Assembly: GCA_018821535.1 (NCBI GenBank)
Contig: JAHJLV010000052.1
Span: 1 to 64,000 of the forward strand
Direction of reading: 5' to 3'
Source: Pseudomonadota bacterium
Lineage (GTDB): Bacteria > Desulfobacterota > Desulfobacteria > Desulfobacterales > Desulfobacteraceae
Length of the DNA stretch: 64,000 bases
The translations under genes were made by a program, and so were the position numbers. Every line of letters begins with the position of its first letter. Position 1 is the stretch's first letter. This document shows positions 52,719-61,918 of this stretch, piece after piece. The notes beneath the pieces are model-generated. The model was not told the origin of the DNA, searched no databases, and saw only the letters and a list, made by a program, of their open reading frames with translations.

Positions 52719-54401
52719 TCAGCGGGTCAGCTGCCGGTACTTGATCCGGGTGGGCTGATCTGCTTTAATCCCCAGACGTTTTTTACGATCCTGCTCATAA
52801 TCAGAATATGATCCCTCAAAAAAGAGGGTCTGACTGTCCCCTTCAAATGCAAGGATATGCGTGGCAATTCTGTCCAGAAACCATCGATCATGGCTGATGA
52901 TAACCGCACAGCCTGCAAAATTTTCCAGGGCTTCTTCAAGTGCCCTGAGTGTATTCACATCCAGGTCGTTTGTGGGCTCATCCAGTAATAAAAGATTGGC
53001 CTCCATTTTTAAAAGCGCTGCAAGATGAACCCGGTTTCTTTCCCCGCCTGAAATATCTTTTACTTTTTTCTGCTGATCTGATCCGGAAAAATTAAATTTG
53101 GCCACATATGCCCTGGAATTCACTTCTCGGCCGCCGATGAGCATGGTTTCATTGCCCCCGGAAATAGTTTCAAAAATCGTTTTATCAGGGGCCAGGGTGT
53201 CTCGCTCCTGATCCACATAGGCGATTTTAACTGTATCTCCGATTTCAATGGTTCCTGAATCCGGCGCCTGTTTTCCGGTTATCATATTAAAAAGGGTTGT
53301 TTTCCCGGCACCGTTTGGACCCACCACCCCGATAATGCCGCCGGCAGGAATAATAAAATTCATATTTTCCACCAGCAGTTTATGATCAAATTTTTTGGAA
53401 ACCGCATTGGCCACAACAACTTTTTGTCCCAGTCTGGGTCCTGGCGGAATAAAGATTTCCATGGTTTCTTCCTGGTCTTTAATATCTTTTTTCAAAAGCG
53501 CTTCATATGCATTGATTCTTGCCTTTGATTTGGTTCGTTTTCCCTTTGGAGACATCTGTATCCATTCAAGTTCTCTTTCCAGGGTTTTCTGATGCTTGGA
53601 AAACGCTTTCTGTTCACTGGCCAGCCGTTTTTGTTTCTGGTCCAGCCATGAAGAATAATTTCCTTTCCAGGGAATGCCTTCGCCCCTGTCAAGCTCCAGA
53701 ATCCAGCCTGCCACATTATCCAGAAAATACCGGTCATGGGTGACTGCAATAACAGTTCCTTCATATCGGCTTAAATGCTGTTCCAGCCAGGATACACATT
53801 CAGCATCCAGATGGTTGGTGGGCTCATCCAGCAAAAGGATATCCGGTTTCTGCAAAAGAAGCCTGCAAAGCGCAACCCTTCGTTTTTCACCACCGGAAAT
53901 GACATTTACCGGCGTATCTTCGGGAGGACAGCGCAACGCATCCATGGCCATCTTGAGTTTGGAATCCAGATCCCAGGCATCCATGCGATCCAGTTTATCC
54001 TGAATTCGTCCCTGTTTTTCAATGAGTTGATCCATTTGTTCATCAGACATGGGTTCTGCAAAGGCTTCAGAGATTTTTTCATATTCATTGAGCAGATCAA
54101 CGGTTTCTTTTACCCCTTCTTCCACCACCTGACGTACGGTTTTATCACTGTCGATCAACGGTTCCTGCTCCAGATAACCGATGGTAAATCCTTTGGACAG
54201 AATGGTTTCTCCGGAATGTTTTTGATCAATCCCTGCCATGATTTTAAGCAAAGAAGACTTTCCTGAACCGTTCAAACCCAGCACACCGATTTTAGCGCCG
54301 TAAAAATAAGACAGGGAGATATTTTTAAGCACCTGTTTTTGCCCATGAACCTTGCCTACATTTATCATTGAATAAATAATTTTTTTGGTATCCTCTGACA
54401 T
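52719..54401 (-). CDS. ettA: energy-dependent translational throttle protein EttA (ABC-F)
   Basis: This 560-residue protein has two ABC ATPase domains and no TM segments. The first has Walker A GLNGSGKSSLL and signature ISGGEKRRVALC; the second has GPNGAGKTTLF and ISGGERNRVHLA. The insert near 95-135 and the long linker (about 240-300, KHQKTLERELEWIQMSP) match EttA, which binds the ribosomal E site and gates the first peptide bond according to ATP/ADP. Length and DEPTNHLDAE/DEPTNDLDVN motifs fit EttA better than antibiotic-resistance ABC-F proteins. Confidence 0.93.
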   Translation of the reverse strand: MSEDTKKIIYSMINVGKVHGQKQVLKNISLSYFYGAKIGVLGLNGSGKSSLLKIMAGIDQKHSGETILSKGFTIGYLEQEPLIDSDKTVRQVVEEGVKETVDLLNEYEKISEAFAEPMSDEQMDQLIEKQGRIQDKLDRMDAWDLDSKLKMAMDALRCPPEDTPVNVISGGEKRRVALCRLLLQKPDILLLDEPTNHLDAECVSWLEQHLSRYEGTVIAVTHDRYFLDNVAGWILELDRGEGIPWKGNYSSWLDQKQKRLASEQKAFSKHQKTLERELEWIQMSPKGKRTKSKARINAYEALLKKDIKDQEETMEIFIPPGPRLGQKVVVANAVSKKFDHKLLVENMNFIIPAGGIIGVVGPNGAGKTTLFNMITGKQAPDSGTIEIGDTVKIAYVDQERDTLAPDKTIFETISGGNETMLIGGREVNSRAYVAKFNFSGSDQQKKVKDISGGERNRVHLAALLKMEANLLLLDEPTNDLDVNTLRALEEALENFAGCAVIISHDRWFLDRIATHILAFEGDSQTLFFEGSYSDYEQDRKKRLGIKADQPTRIKYRQLTR

Positions 54402-54425
54402 TTTTTTTAAAGACTCCTTATCAAA

Positions 54426-56558
54426 TTAATTCATTACTACGGGTTCTTTGAGTATCATGAGTATTGCTTTTTTTGCAGTTTGTGCAATCTGTGGAAATGC
54501 ATCTTCCAGTTTGGCTATCTGCCTTAAATTTTCACTGGTTCGCAGAACAAGCCTTGCAAAATCCCCTTCTGCATAATCGGATTGAACAATCAGATCTTCC
54601 CATGGATCGTCATGTGCCCATCGATACATCATGATGCTGGGCTGGATAAACAGGTTCGGAGCCTGGAATCCATTTTCCAGCAATTGGATCGCAAAGGGCT
54701 TTAATCCTTTTCTGATGCCAAGGAAACAATCCTTTAATCTTTTTGAAATTGTTGACAGATATAATGGATCATCACTGAATTCCTTTTCGTTGACAAAAGC
54801 GCAGATAATGGCGGCCAGCAATGCCGGATCACTATGCGGCAGTAAATTCAGCCTGATGCTCTGGGCAACAAGAAGCGGGGCGTCAATCCGCAGTTTTGAT
54901 GCCCATAAACCATCGTCGGTCAATTGCCCGTCAACAGAAACAAAATGATAGGTTTTTAAAAAATCAAGGTGATCCATGAAATCATGCCATAAAAATTCAA
55001 GGCCGGTGCCAAATTTTTTCAATGCTTTCCCGGATCTTTTTTTAATTGATTTTTTATTATCAAAATTAATCTGAAAAGCGGCAAAGGATTTCTCAAGCAG
55101 AATCTTTATCTGCTCTGGCGTATGAGACAATAAAAGGTTCAAAACCATTGAAAAATTGATGCTGATCTGGCTGTTAATATCATCAGGGGTCTTGCTGTGA
55201 AGTTCAGATATATACTCTAAATTCATGTATCGTCCGGGAAGCATGATGGCAAACCCGATATTATCTTTTCCCCGTCTTCCGGCCCTGCCTGACATCTGCT
55301 GGAACTCACTGGATGTCAAAGGTAAAAAGTCCATGCCGTTAAACCGGTCTGAATTTAAAATCACAACCGAGCGGGCAGGAAAATTCACCCCTGCTGCCAC
55401 GGTGGAAGTGGCAAACATGGCATTGAGAAGACCTTCGGCCATCAAGGTTTCAACCACCACCTTCCATGCCGGAAGGTGGCCGCTGTGATGAGAGGCAACT
55501 GCTTTTTGTTCAATATGTGAAATATGATAATGCCGGCTCAAATGGGAGTTGTTCTTTATCAGGCTGTCCAATCGGTTGAGCAGATTTTTTTTCTGGTCTG
55601 GATGATCTTTCAGCAATCTGGAATTGCACAGCTTTAATGCCTGGTCACATTCGGAACGTGATTTTAAAAAGAAAATGGCCGGCAGTAAATTGTAATGTGC
55701 CAATATGTCCAGAATCTGATCAAACGGGGGAAGTTTGGTATATGAATCCCTAAAATTTTTTTTTGCAGCGTTAAATTTATATACTTTTTTATGAAGTCCA
55801 GGTGTCTTTGCATTATTTTCCGAGGGCTGCATTAAAGGGAACAGGGTTCCGGATGGATGAAGAAAAAGCGGAAACAATGGAACCGGGCGATCAAATTTTT
55901 CAATGACCTGACATTTTTTGCCGCGAATACTTTCAAGCCATCTGGCAACTTCATGGGAATTTCCAATGGTGGCAGAAAGTAAAAGCAACGGAATTCTCAC
56001 CGGCAGATAAATCATGATCTCTTCCCAGACAACACCCCGCTGGTCATCTCCCAAAAAATGCGCTTCATCCAGAATAACAAGATCGCATTCAAGATTTTTG
56101 CCTGTATGCATGGCATCATATAACTGGTTTCGCAAAATCTCGGTGGTTCCAATAATAATATCCGCATCGGTATTTTCTTTGAAATCACCGGTCAAAATTC
56201 CGACTTTGTCATTTCCGAAAATGTTGGAAAAAGCCGCATGGATTGAATTGGTCAGTGCTTTTAAAGGGGTGCCGTACCATATTTTACCGTTCTTCATTAT
56301 AATTTTTTTTGAGGCTTCCTGGGCAATCCAGGTTTTTCCGGCTCCTGTAGGCGCTGTCACCAGACAATCTGAAACCGGTATGGTCTTAAGTGCCTCCAGC
56401 TGAAAATCGTCTGGAATAAATTGCGTGTCTTTTGGCAAACCGATTTTTTGGAATATGGGTTTTAAAGACTTGTCTGAGCCTGGTTTCATTAATTGCAGGG
56501 AAAATTTTTCCAAAGGTTTTTTATGTGGTTTTCCAGAACCATAAAATCTTTTATTCAT
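54426..56558 (-). CDS. Ski2-like DEAD/DEAH-box helicase
   Basis: The 710-residue superfamily 2 helicase has motif I TAPTGAGKTW (about 70), motif II DEAH, motif III SATIGN and motif VI QMSGRAGRRGKD (about 427). These are closest to the Ski2/Mtr4 group. The C-terminal 200 residues are helical, possibly the ratchet domain. RNA unwinding in decay or processing is the usual role of relatives. It starts MNKRFYGSGKPHKK, a basic tail. It is divergent from the TRAP operon and lies 24 nt before ettA, so the two may be co-transcribed. Confidence 0.88.
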   Translation of the reverse strand: MNKRFYGSGKPHKKPLEKFSLQLMKPGSDKSLKPIFQKIGLPKDTQFIPDDFQLEALKTIPVSDCLVTAPTGAGKTWIAQEASKKIIMKNGKIWYGTPLKALTNSIHAAFSNIFGNDKVGILTGDFKENTDADIIIGTTEILRNQLYDAMHTGKNLECDLVILDEAHFLGDDQRGVVWEEIMIYLPVRIPLLLLSATIGNSHEVARWLESIRGKKCQVIEKFDRPVPLFPLFLHPSGTLFPLMQPSENNAKTPGLHKKVYKFNAAKKNFRDSYTKLPPFDQILDILAHYNLLPAIFFLKSRSECDQALKLCNSRLLKDHPDQKKNLLNRLDSLIKNNSHLSRHYHISHIEQKAVASHHSGHLPAWKVVVETLMAEGLLNAMFATSTVAAGVNFPARSVVILNSDRFNGMDFLPLTSSEFQQMSGRAGRRGKDNIGFAIMLPGRYMNLEYISELHSKTPDDINSQISINFSMVLNLLLSHTPEQIKILLEKSFAAFQINFDNKKSIKKRSGKALKKFGTGLEFLWHDFMDHLDFLKTYHFVSVDGQLTDDGLWASKLRIDAPLLVAQSIRLNLLPHSDPALLAAIICAFVNEKEFSDDPLYLSTISKRLKDCFLGIRKGLKPFAIQLLENGFQAPNLFIQPSIMMYRWAHDDPWEDLIVQSDYAEGDFARLVLRTSENLRQIAKLEDAFPQIAQTAKKAILMILKEPVVMN

Positions 56559-56682
56559 GAGGTGTTTAAACCATATAATCGCTGAATTTGCAAGCTTTTA
56601 CACTTTGGGTCAAGGCTTGTAAAAAATCAAAAGCACTGTTTAGCAAATATAAAACTCAAGTTTAAAAAAAGTATAAAATAGC

Positions 56683-56711
56683 TTGACATATGATATACCA
56701 GCCACTATAAA
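56683..56711 (+). promoter_or_regulatory. sigma-70 promoter of the TRAP operon
   Basis: TTGACA, a 17-nt spacer and TATAAA form a near-consensus promoter; the start would be near 56718. The spacer includes TGATATACCA, a GntR/FCD-like half palindrome. Confidence 0.75.
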
Positions 56712-56804
56712 AATTTCTCAAGCTGTTGATTAATGGTATTAACCTTGAATTACATCATTGCCATACCCCGACAGCAAGGAAAGACAGGCAGCAAGGAAGA
56801 CTTT

Positions 56805-56828
56805 ACTGGTTTTAAATACAAAACCAGT
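56805..56828 (+). promoter_or_regulatory. hairpin in the dctP leader
   Basis: ACTGGTTTT and AAAACCAGT make a 9-bp perfect stem with a 6-nt loop. It ends exactly where the shared GntR-site word begins. It lacks a T-tract after it, so it is not a terminator. Confidence 0.5.
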
Positions 56829-56849
56829 GCATACAATAAAGTGTATACG
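56828..56849 (+). promoter_or_regulatory. candidate GntR operator in the dctP leader
   Basis: TGCATACAATAA is identical to 12 nt in the centre of the GntR palindrome at 52642-52653, and the match continues into GTGT with a one-base insertion. The site contains the tandem words GTGCATAC and GTGTATAC spaced by 6 nt. It lies about 110 nt after the predicted start, so repression would act as a roadblock or through a second promoter. Confidence 0.6.
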
Positions 56850-56919
56850 GGATGGGGAGTCGCTGTATGACTCTTATATTTAATTCATAATTTGATCAAA
56901 AACGATCAAGGAGAAAAAA

Positions 56920-57915
56920 ATGAAGAGAAAAATTGTATTGTCCATGTTAAGCGTATTTTTTATTGGTTTGGTTCTACTTCCTTTCAATGTGTCTGCTGCA
57001 GAAAAGGAGCTTAAACTGGCAGCCTGGGGTTCTGGTAAACATTTTATTGCTGTACAGCGTGCTGAATGGATTAATGATGTAAATACTGCTCTTGCAGGGC
57101 AATATAAGATTGTTGAATTCCCTGGCGGGCAGCTTTACGGTCCAAAAGAAATGCATATGGCAGTGGCAAAGGGTTCTGTGGATCTGGGTGTTATTCTGCA
57201 GCCTGCCATGCTGGCAATGGTTCCCATGCTTCAGGGTGCTTACCTTCCATTTGCCTTTGATAATATTGATGACGCTGCAACAGCTTATCAAGGCGAATCC
57301 ATGGAAATTCTTGAAAAATACCTTGCTAAAAAACAGATCAAAGTCATTTATACCAATTTTACAGATGGTGTTCAGGTCTACAGCAATAAAGGAATCATTA
57401 ATACCATTGATGATTTCAAAGGTTTAAGAGTACTTACCCAAAGCCCCATGTTCACTGACATCATGATCGCACTGGGTTCAGCCCCGGATTCTTCCATTCC
57501 TTTTAATGAGCAATACATGGCATTGAAAAGAGGAATCTCTGATGCCACTCTGACTTCAATTGTTGGCGGATACTTTGACAGAACAGCTGAAGTTGCACGC
57601 CACATCACCAAATGCAATATGTCATTTGCCACAATTTTCACTGCCATGAACCTTAAAAAATGGGAAAAACTTCCCCAGGAAGCCCGTGATGTCATGACCA
57701 AACTGGGAAAAGCCACTGAAGCAAAATCTCTTGCAACAGCCAAAGGCTGGGAAGCTAAATTCACTCAGGATATGATTAATCTGGGAAATTCTGTTAAAGT
57801 CATGAAAGATGAAGAACGCGCTAAAATTAAAGCAATTGCTAAACCTGTCTGGGAAAAATGGGCCAAAGAAAACGGTCCAGATGCCCAAAGACTTCTGGCG
57901 TTAAACGCCAAATAA
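56920..57915 (+). CDS. dctP: TRAP transporter substrate-binding protein DctP
   Basis: This 331-residue periplasmic protein has a signal peptide (about 1-27, ending VSAAEKEL). Fold features of DctP are present: GGQLYGPKEMHMAVAKGSVDLG and a central NKGIINTIDDFKGLRVLTQSP, where an Arg about residue 170 normally clamps a carboxylate. C4-dicarboxylates or other organic acids are the likely substrates; which one cannot be read from sequence. It is the first gene of dctP-dctQ-dctM-usp, with an AAGGAG ribosome site. Confidence 0.92.
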   Translation: MKRKIVLSMLSVFFIGLVLLPFNVSAAEKELKLAAWGSGKHFIAVQRAEWINDVNTALAGQYKIVEFPGGQLYGPKEMHMAVAKGSVDLGVILQPAMLAMVPMLQGAYLPFAFDNIDDAATAYQGESMEILEKYLAKKQIKVIYTNFTDGVQVYSNKGIINTIDDFKGLRVLTQSPMFTDIMIALGSAPDSSIPFNEQYMALKRGISDATLTSIVGGYFDRTAEVARHITKCNMSFATIFTAMNLKKWEKLPQEARDVMTKLGKATEAKSLATAKGWEAKFTQDMINLGNSVKVMKDEERAKIKAIAKPVWEKWAKENGPDAQRLLALNAK

Positions 57916-57956
57916 AATACACCCCGCAGCTTTTTCTAAAGCAGGGTTCAACCGCT

Positions 57957-57998
57957 TTACTTGCCAACAGATACTTCAGGGTGTCTCTTGGCAAGTAA
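57957..57998 (+). promoter_or_regulatory. intercistronic hairpin between dctP and dctQ
   Basis: An 11-bp perfect stem (TTACTTGCCAA / TTGGCAAGTAA) encloses a 20-nt loop. It has only a weak T-run beyond it. Such structures commonly protect the binding-protein message or reduce read-through so DctP is made in excess. Confidence 0.6.
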
Positions 57999-58063
57999 TG
58001 CTTAAGCAACTTGTTTTTATTGACTCATTTATTAACTTAATTTTGGCTTGATCAGGAAAAAAA

Positions 58064-58567
58064 ATGGATACACCTAAAAAAAGATTTTTTTTATTTTGTT
58101 GGATTGATAAACTATGCGCTGTTGGAGGAGCGATATCATCATTTCTTCTTGGCATTATCGCAATTATCATTGTCTATGAAATTATCATGAGAAAACTGTT
58201 TAACTCTCCCACTGCCTGGGTAGGCGAAACCAGTATTTATTTATGGATGGTTGTCGGGCTGTTAGGCGCAGCAGCTGTTCTGAAAGATGATTTACATTTT
58301 TCTATTACAACCTTTGTTGATCGATTGTCCGCTAAAAATCGCAGGCGCATGAAAATTTTCACCAATTTTCTGGGTCTCACATATACCAGTATTTTTGTCT
58401 GGAAAGGATTTTTATTTGCCCTGACCTCCTATCAGTTCGAAGATGTCAGCAGCGGATTGATGCAGATGCCACTCTGGATACCAAGAGCAATGCTTCCACT
58501 TGGCGGTTTGATGTTGTCTTTGCAGTTCATCAATAAACTTGCAGAAGAATTTTCTAACAGGGAGTAA
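58064..58567 (+). CDS. dctQ: TRAP transporter small permease DctQ
   Basis: This 167-residue protein has four TM helices, as expected for DctQ. The segment YEIIMRKLFNSPTAWVGETSIYLWM in the first half is characteristic (quoted partly: RKLFNSPTAWVGE). It forms the membrane complex with DctM. It has AGGAAAA before the ATG and ends 12 nt before dctM. Confidence 0.92.
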   Translation: MDTPKKRFFLFCWIDKLCAVGGAISSFLLGIIAIIIVYEIIMRKLFNSPTAWVGETSIYLWMVVGLLGAAAVLKDDLHFSITTFVDRLSAKNRRRMKIFTNFLGLTYTSIFVWKGFLFALTSYQFEDVSSGLMQMPLWIPRAMLPLGGLMLSLQFINKLAEEFSNRE

Positions 58568-58579
58568 GGTGATAGAATT

Positions 58580-59923
58580 ATGATGACTTTATATATTATT
58601 GGCTTTGTTATTGTGTTCTTGCTTGTTCTGGCCAGTGGCATGCCGGTCGGCTTCGGCCTGGGCTTTCTGGGCATGGGCCTTTTAATCGCCTTGAGCGATA
58701 TGGACACAGCGTTGGGCATATCCATGGAAAAAACATATACTGCCATGGATTCAAGCATTCTGGTTTCGATCCCTTTGTTTGTTCTGGCAGCGCAGCTGAT
58801 CGGCGAATCCGGCATGGGAAAGCGGCTGTTTGACGCAGCAAAAACCTTTCTTGGAAAATTCAAGGCAGGCCTCGGCATGGCTACTGTTACCAGCAGCGCA
58901 CTGTTTTCCGCCATGACCGGTTCCAGTTTTGTTGCAGCATCCACCATGGGTTTGATTGCCATACCGGAACTGAAAAGAGCAAAATATCCGGATTTTCTGA
59001 CATCTGCGGCAATTACAGCAGGCGGTTCTCTTGGCGCAGTTATTCCACCCAGTATCATCCTTATTATCTACGGATATCTGACCGATGAGTCCATTGGCAA
59101 ACTGTTTGCAGCAGGAATGGTGCCAGGCATACTTCTGGTTATACTGTATTCAATCGGCATCATGCTGTTTTCCGGAAGTATTGGTAAGGAAACACCTGGT
59201 GTTGATGGGCAGACAGTACTGACACCTTCTGAAACAGGCGTTGCAGCTCCACCGGAACGGGTCATGACCAAATGGGTTGCCACCAAGGAGGCCTTCTGGG
59301 GTCTTATGGCGCCGGTTATTATTCTGGGCGGGATTTACGGCGGTATCTTTACAGCCACCGAAGCTGCGGCTGTTGCCGTAATTTATTGCACTTTTGTCGG
59401 TTTTTTTATATACCGTACACTGAATATCAAAAAACTGTGGGCCATTCTACAGGCATCCGGAAGTGTGTCATGCATGATTGCCATGATTGTTGTGGGCGGT
59501 GCCATTCTGTCCTTTCCGATCATTTACGGCCGTATTCCTCAGCAACTCATTGAACTTATTGTTGCCAAAAACTTCAACCCCTGGTTTTTACTTTTCCTGA
59601 TCAATCTTATTTTGTTTGGTCTGGGTATGTTTGTTGAAATTCTGGCGCTGGTTTATCTTGCAATCCCCATATGCTATCCGGTTGTTGTGCATATGGGATG
59701 GGACAATATCTGGTTTGCCATTATTTTTCTGCTGAATGTCAACCTGGCATTGATTACACCCCCCATGGGAGGGGTCCTGTTCATTGTATCACAGATAGGC
59801 GGGATATCGCTGGATAAAGTCATAAAAGGCGCTATTTTACCAATAGTAATTATTATTTTTGTCCTGATACTGATCGTTTTCTTTCCGTCTATTGCCACCT
59901 GGCTGCCGACAATTGTTGAATAA
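58580..59923 (+). CDS. dctM: TRAP transporter large permease DctM
   Basis: This 447-residue permease has about twelve TM helices. Family motifs are ALGISMEKTYTAMDSSIL, FSAMTGSSFVAASTMG and GSLGAVIPPSIILIIYG. A polar insert near 205-228 (GKETPGVDGQTV onward) lies between TM segments. It uses the sodium gradient with DctP and DctQ for organic-acid uptake. It is followed 13 nt later by the usp gene. Confidence 0.94.
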   Translation: MMTLYIIGFVIVFLLVLASGMPVGFGLGFLGMGLLIALSDMDTALGISMEKTYTAMDSSILVSIPLFVLAAQLIGESGMGKRLFDAAKTFLGKFKAGLGMATVTSSALFSAMTGSSFVAASTMGLIAIPELKRAKYPDFLTSAAITAGGSLGAVIPPSIILIIYGYLTDESIGKLFAAGMVPGILLVILYSIGIMLFSGSIGKETPGVDGQTVLTPSETGVAAPPERVMTKWVATKEAFWGLMAPVIILGGIYGGIFTATEAAAVAVIYCTFVGFFIYRTLNIKKLWAILQASGSVSCMIAMIVVGGAILSFPIIYGRIPQQLIELIVAKNFNPWFLLFLINLILFGLGMFVEILALVYLAIPICYPVVVHMGWDNIWFAIIFLLNVNLALITPPMGGVLFIVSQIGGISLDKVIKGAILPIVIIIFVLILIVFFPSIATWLPTIVE

Positions 59924-59936
59924 GGAGAATACGCAA

Positions 59937-60461
59937 ATGGTACAACAAATTAAAAAAATTCTATTTGCCACCGACCTTACAAAAAGTTCAGTGGATGTTT
60001 TTGAACAGACCGTCGCTCTTGCCAGTCAGGTTGGAGCCTCAATCATTATCGTTCATGTAATTGAGGAAATGACGTCCAATCTTCAGAAACGCATGATTCA
60101 TATGGTGGATAATGAACTGTATGAAAAAAACAGAAAAGAAAACCAGGATACTGTCAGAAATACCTTGATCGGCAAACAACGCCTGGTTCCGGTTATCCAG
60201 AATGCGTTAAAAGAACTGTGTGACAATACAGATAAAACCTGTGGCACAGATTCACCGGTTACCATCGAGTCTATAGAAGTTTTATATGGCAGGGCCGATG
60301 AAGTCATTAACCAGATCGCAGAAACTTCAGGGTGTGATATTATCGCCATGGGATATTATAAAAAAGGCTCTTTACTCAAAGCGCTGACCGGCACAAAAGT
60401 CGGAAAGAATGTGATTCAGGAAAGTAAAATTCCTCTTTTTCTTGTGCCTGTGGAGGAATAG
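59937..60461 (+). CDS. TRAP-associated universal stress protein
   Basis: This 174-residue UspA-fold protein starts QQIKKILFATDLTKSS and has IIIVHVIEE. A C-terminal ATP-loop-like segment GYYKKGSLLKALTGTKVG is followed by IPLFLVPV. Usp proteins encoded at the end of TRAP operons (for example TeaD) modulate the transporter in response to ATP. I use the ATG at 59937 (after AAGGAG), not the in-frame upstream start inside dctM. A terminator follows. Confidence 0.9.
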   Translation: MVQQIKKILFATDLTKSSVDVFEQTVALASQVGASIIIVHVIEEMTSNLQKRMIHMVDNELYEKNRKENQDTVRNTLIGKQRLVPVIQNALKELCDNTDKTCGTDSPVTIESIEVLYGRADEVINQIAETSGCDIIAMGYYKKGSLLKALTGTKVGKNVIQESKIPLFLVPVEE

Positions 60462-60499
60462 CGCTTCAGCATTTTTTTTCTGACCATCAAACAGCCAGT

Positions 60500-60533
60500 A
60501 AAACGGGAAGTTTTTCATTAAACTTCCCGTTTT
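60500..60533 (+). terminator. terminator of the TRAP operon
   Basis: A 14-bp perfect stem (AAAACGGGAAGTTT and complement) with a 6-nt loop is followed by a T-rich stretch. Confidence 0.9.
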
Positions 60534-60679
60534 ATATTTTTCGGTTTTGTTTTTATCCAAAGACCCGGCAGATATTATTGTAATCAGTTTTATTATATGG
60601 CATAGTAAAAGTTACAACTCTTTGAATTTCATTTGGAAGGGCAGGGTGTTGAATCAAAAATAATACGAATAAGGATATT

Positions 60680-61903
60680 ATGAATCTTCAGGGTGACTTT
60701 GAAGGATTAACTCTTGCAAGCATCCTTCAATTATTATGCAATGATCAAAAAACGGGTGTCCTCACCGTCACCTGTGACGATGAACAAAGCCGGGTTTTTT
60801 TTGAGCAGGGAACCATTGTTTATGCATCTGCATCGCTGAAAGAAGCTCGCCTGGGCTATCTGATGCGTTCAGACGGGGTTATATCTGCCGAGCAGCTTCA
60901 GCGATGTCTGTCCCTTGCCAAAGAAGAAAAACTTCATCTGGGCAAAATTCTTGTGGAAAAAGGATATATTTCCCTTGATACCTTAAAAAAATATAACACT
61001 AAACAGGTCGAGGCCATTTTATATAATCTTCTGTTCTGGAAAAAAGGACGGTTTGAATACAAAGATGCCACCTTAAATCTAAAAGGAATGATCGTAACCC
61101 AATTAAACCCGATGAAATTGATTCTGGAAGCATCCAGGAGAATTGATGAATTATCTGTTCTACAAAAATTTATTCCCAGCGATAAAATCGTTTTCAAGAT
61201 GTCCGGAAAAGTTCAAAGCAAAGAAGAAATCAAGCTGAATGCAAATGAATGGCGGATTCTTTCCTTGATTGACGGGACACGCTCGGTCAGACAAGTGATT
61301 AATGAAAGCGGGTATGATGAATTTGCTGTATTTAAAATCTTTTTTTCCGTTATTTCTTCCGGCTTGATAGAACAAAAAGACGAAATCATGCTGGATGATC
61401 AAAACAATCAAAATGATTATTCAGCGATCCTGACGGTTTTTAGTGATATCTTTGTTTCCATCAAAAATTTTATTTCAGATGAACTGGGAGATAGAACCCA
61501 TTCACTTTTTGAAGAAAGCAAACTGGGGCTTTCCATTGAATACAAACAGATACTGGCCGGATACCACCCGGATAACCATAAAATTGCCAATCTTCAATCC
61601 ATATCCGGGGCCATTGGCCAGATGGAATTCATCGAAGAACCTAAAATGATACTCATTTGTGGGTTTACTGAATACTGCATGCTGGTTTTAAAAAATGTCG
61701 GTGAAATACTGGGGTCCCAGCCATTGATGACGATTCTGGAAGGAATCGAAAAAGTTCTGGAATATGTAAAAAAATACCAGGCCGGCTCCAAAGAAAAAAG
61801 TAAAATTGTCAATGATATGAAAGCCATGATTGACAATATCCAATCTGAATTTAAAACAGGAAAAAAATCCAAAGGCGGCATTTTAAAATTATTTTCAAAA
61901 TAA
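60680..61903 (+). CDS. DUF4388 (PATAN-like) domain signalling protein
   Basis: The 407-residue cytosolic protein starts with a DUF4388 domain (about 1-150: GDFEGLTLASILQLLCNDQKTG, of which GLTLASILQLL is diagnostic). A second winged-helix-like segment lies at about 190-235 (WRILSLIDGTRSVRQVINES). A C-terminal region of about 160 residues is unrecognised and ends in a basic tail. DUF4388 proteins are linked to two-component and motility signalling, especially in deltaproteobacteria. It faces the roadblock-like cluster, stop to stop with 15 nt between. Confidence 0.82.
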   Translation: MNLQGDFEGLTLASILQLLCNDQKTGVLTVTCDDEQSRVFFEQGTIVYASASLKEARLGYLMRSDGVISAEQLQRCLSLAKEEKLHLGKILVEKGYISLDTLKKYNTKQVEAILYNLLFWKKGRFEYKDATLNLKGMIVTQLNPMKLILEASRRIDELSVLQKFIPSDKIVFKMSGKVQSKEEIKLNANEWRILSLIDGTRSVRQVINESGYDEFAVFKIFFSVISSGLIEQKDEIMLDDQNNQNDYSAILTVFSDIFVSIKNFISDELGDRTHSLFEESKLGLSIEYKQILAGYHPDNHKIANLQSISGAIGQMEFIEEPKMILICGFTEYCMLVLKNVGEILGSQPLMTILEGIEKVLEYVKKYQAGSKEKSKIVNDMKAMIDNIQSEFKTGKKSKGGILKLFSK

Positions 61904-61918
61904 TTTTACCGCTGCTGC

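Larger units (their letters stand above)
56559..56919. other. 361-nt divergent intergenic region before the TRAP operon
   Basis: This region holds the dctP promoter (56683-56711) and a leader of about 200 nt. The leader contains two direct repeats CAGCAAGGAA(A)GAC at 56772-56785 and 56789-56801, a 9-bp hairpin (56805-56828) and the shared GntR-site word (56828-56849). No ORF with a ribosome site was found. The helicase promoter must lie at its left end but is not obvious. Confidence 0.6.

Noticed and set aside
53775..54266. 163-codon frame opposite ettA
   Set aside because: It is a shadow of the first ABC domain with no ribosome site.
52719..54401. Antibiotic-resistance ABC-F interpretation
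   Set aside because: Length, linker and insert fit EttA, and no resistance context is present.
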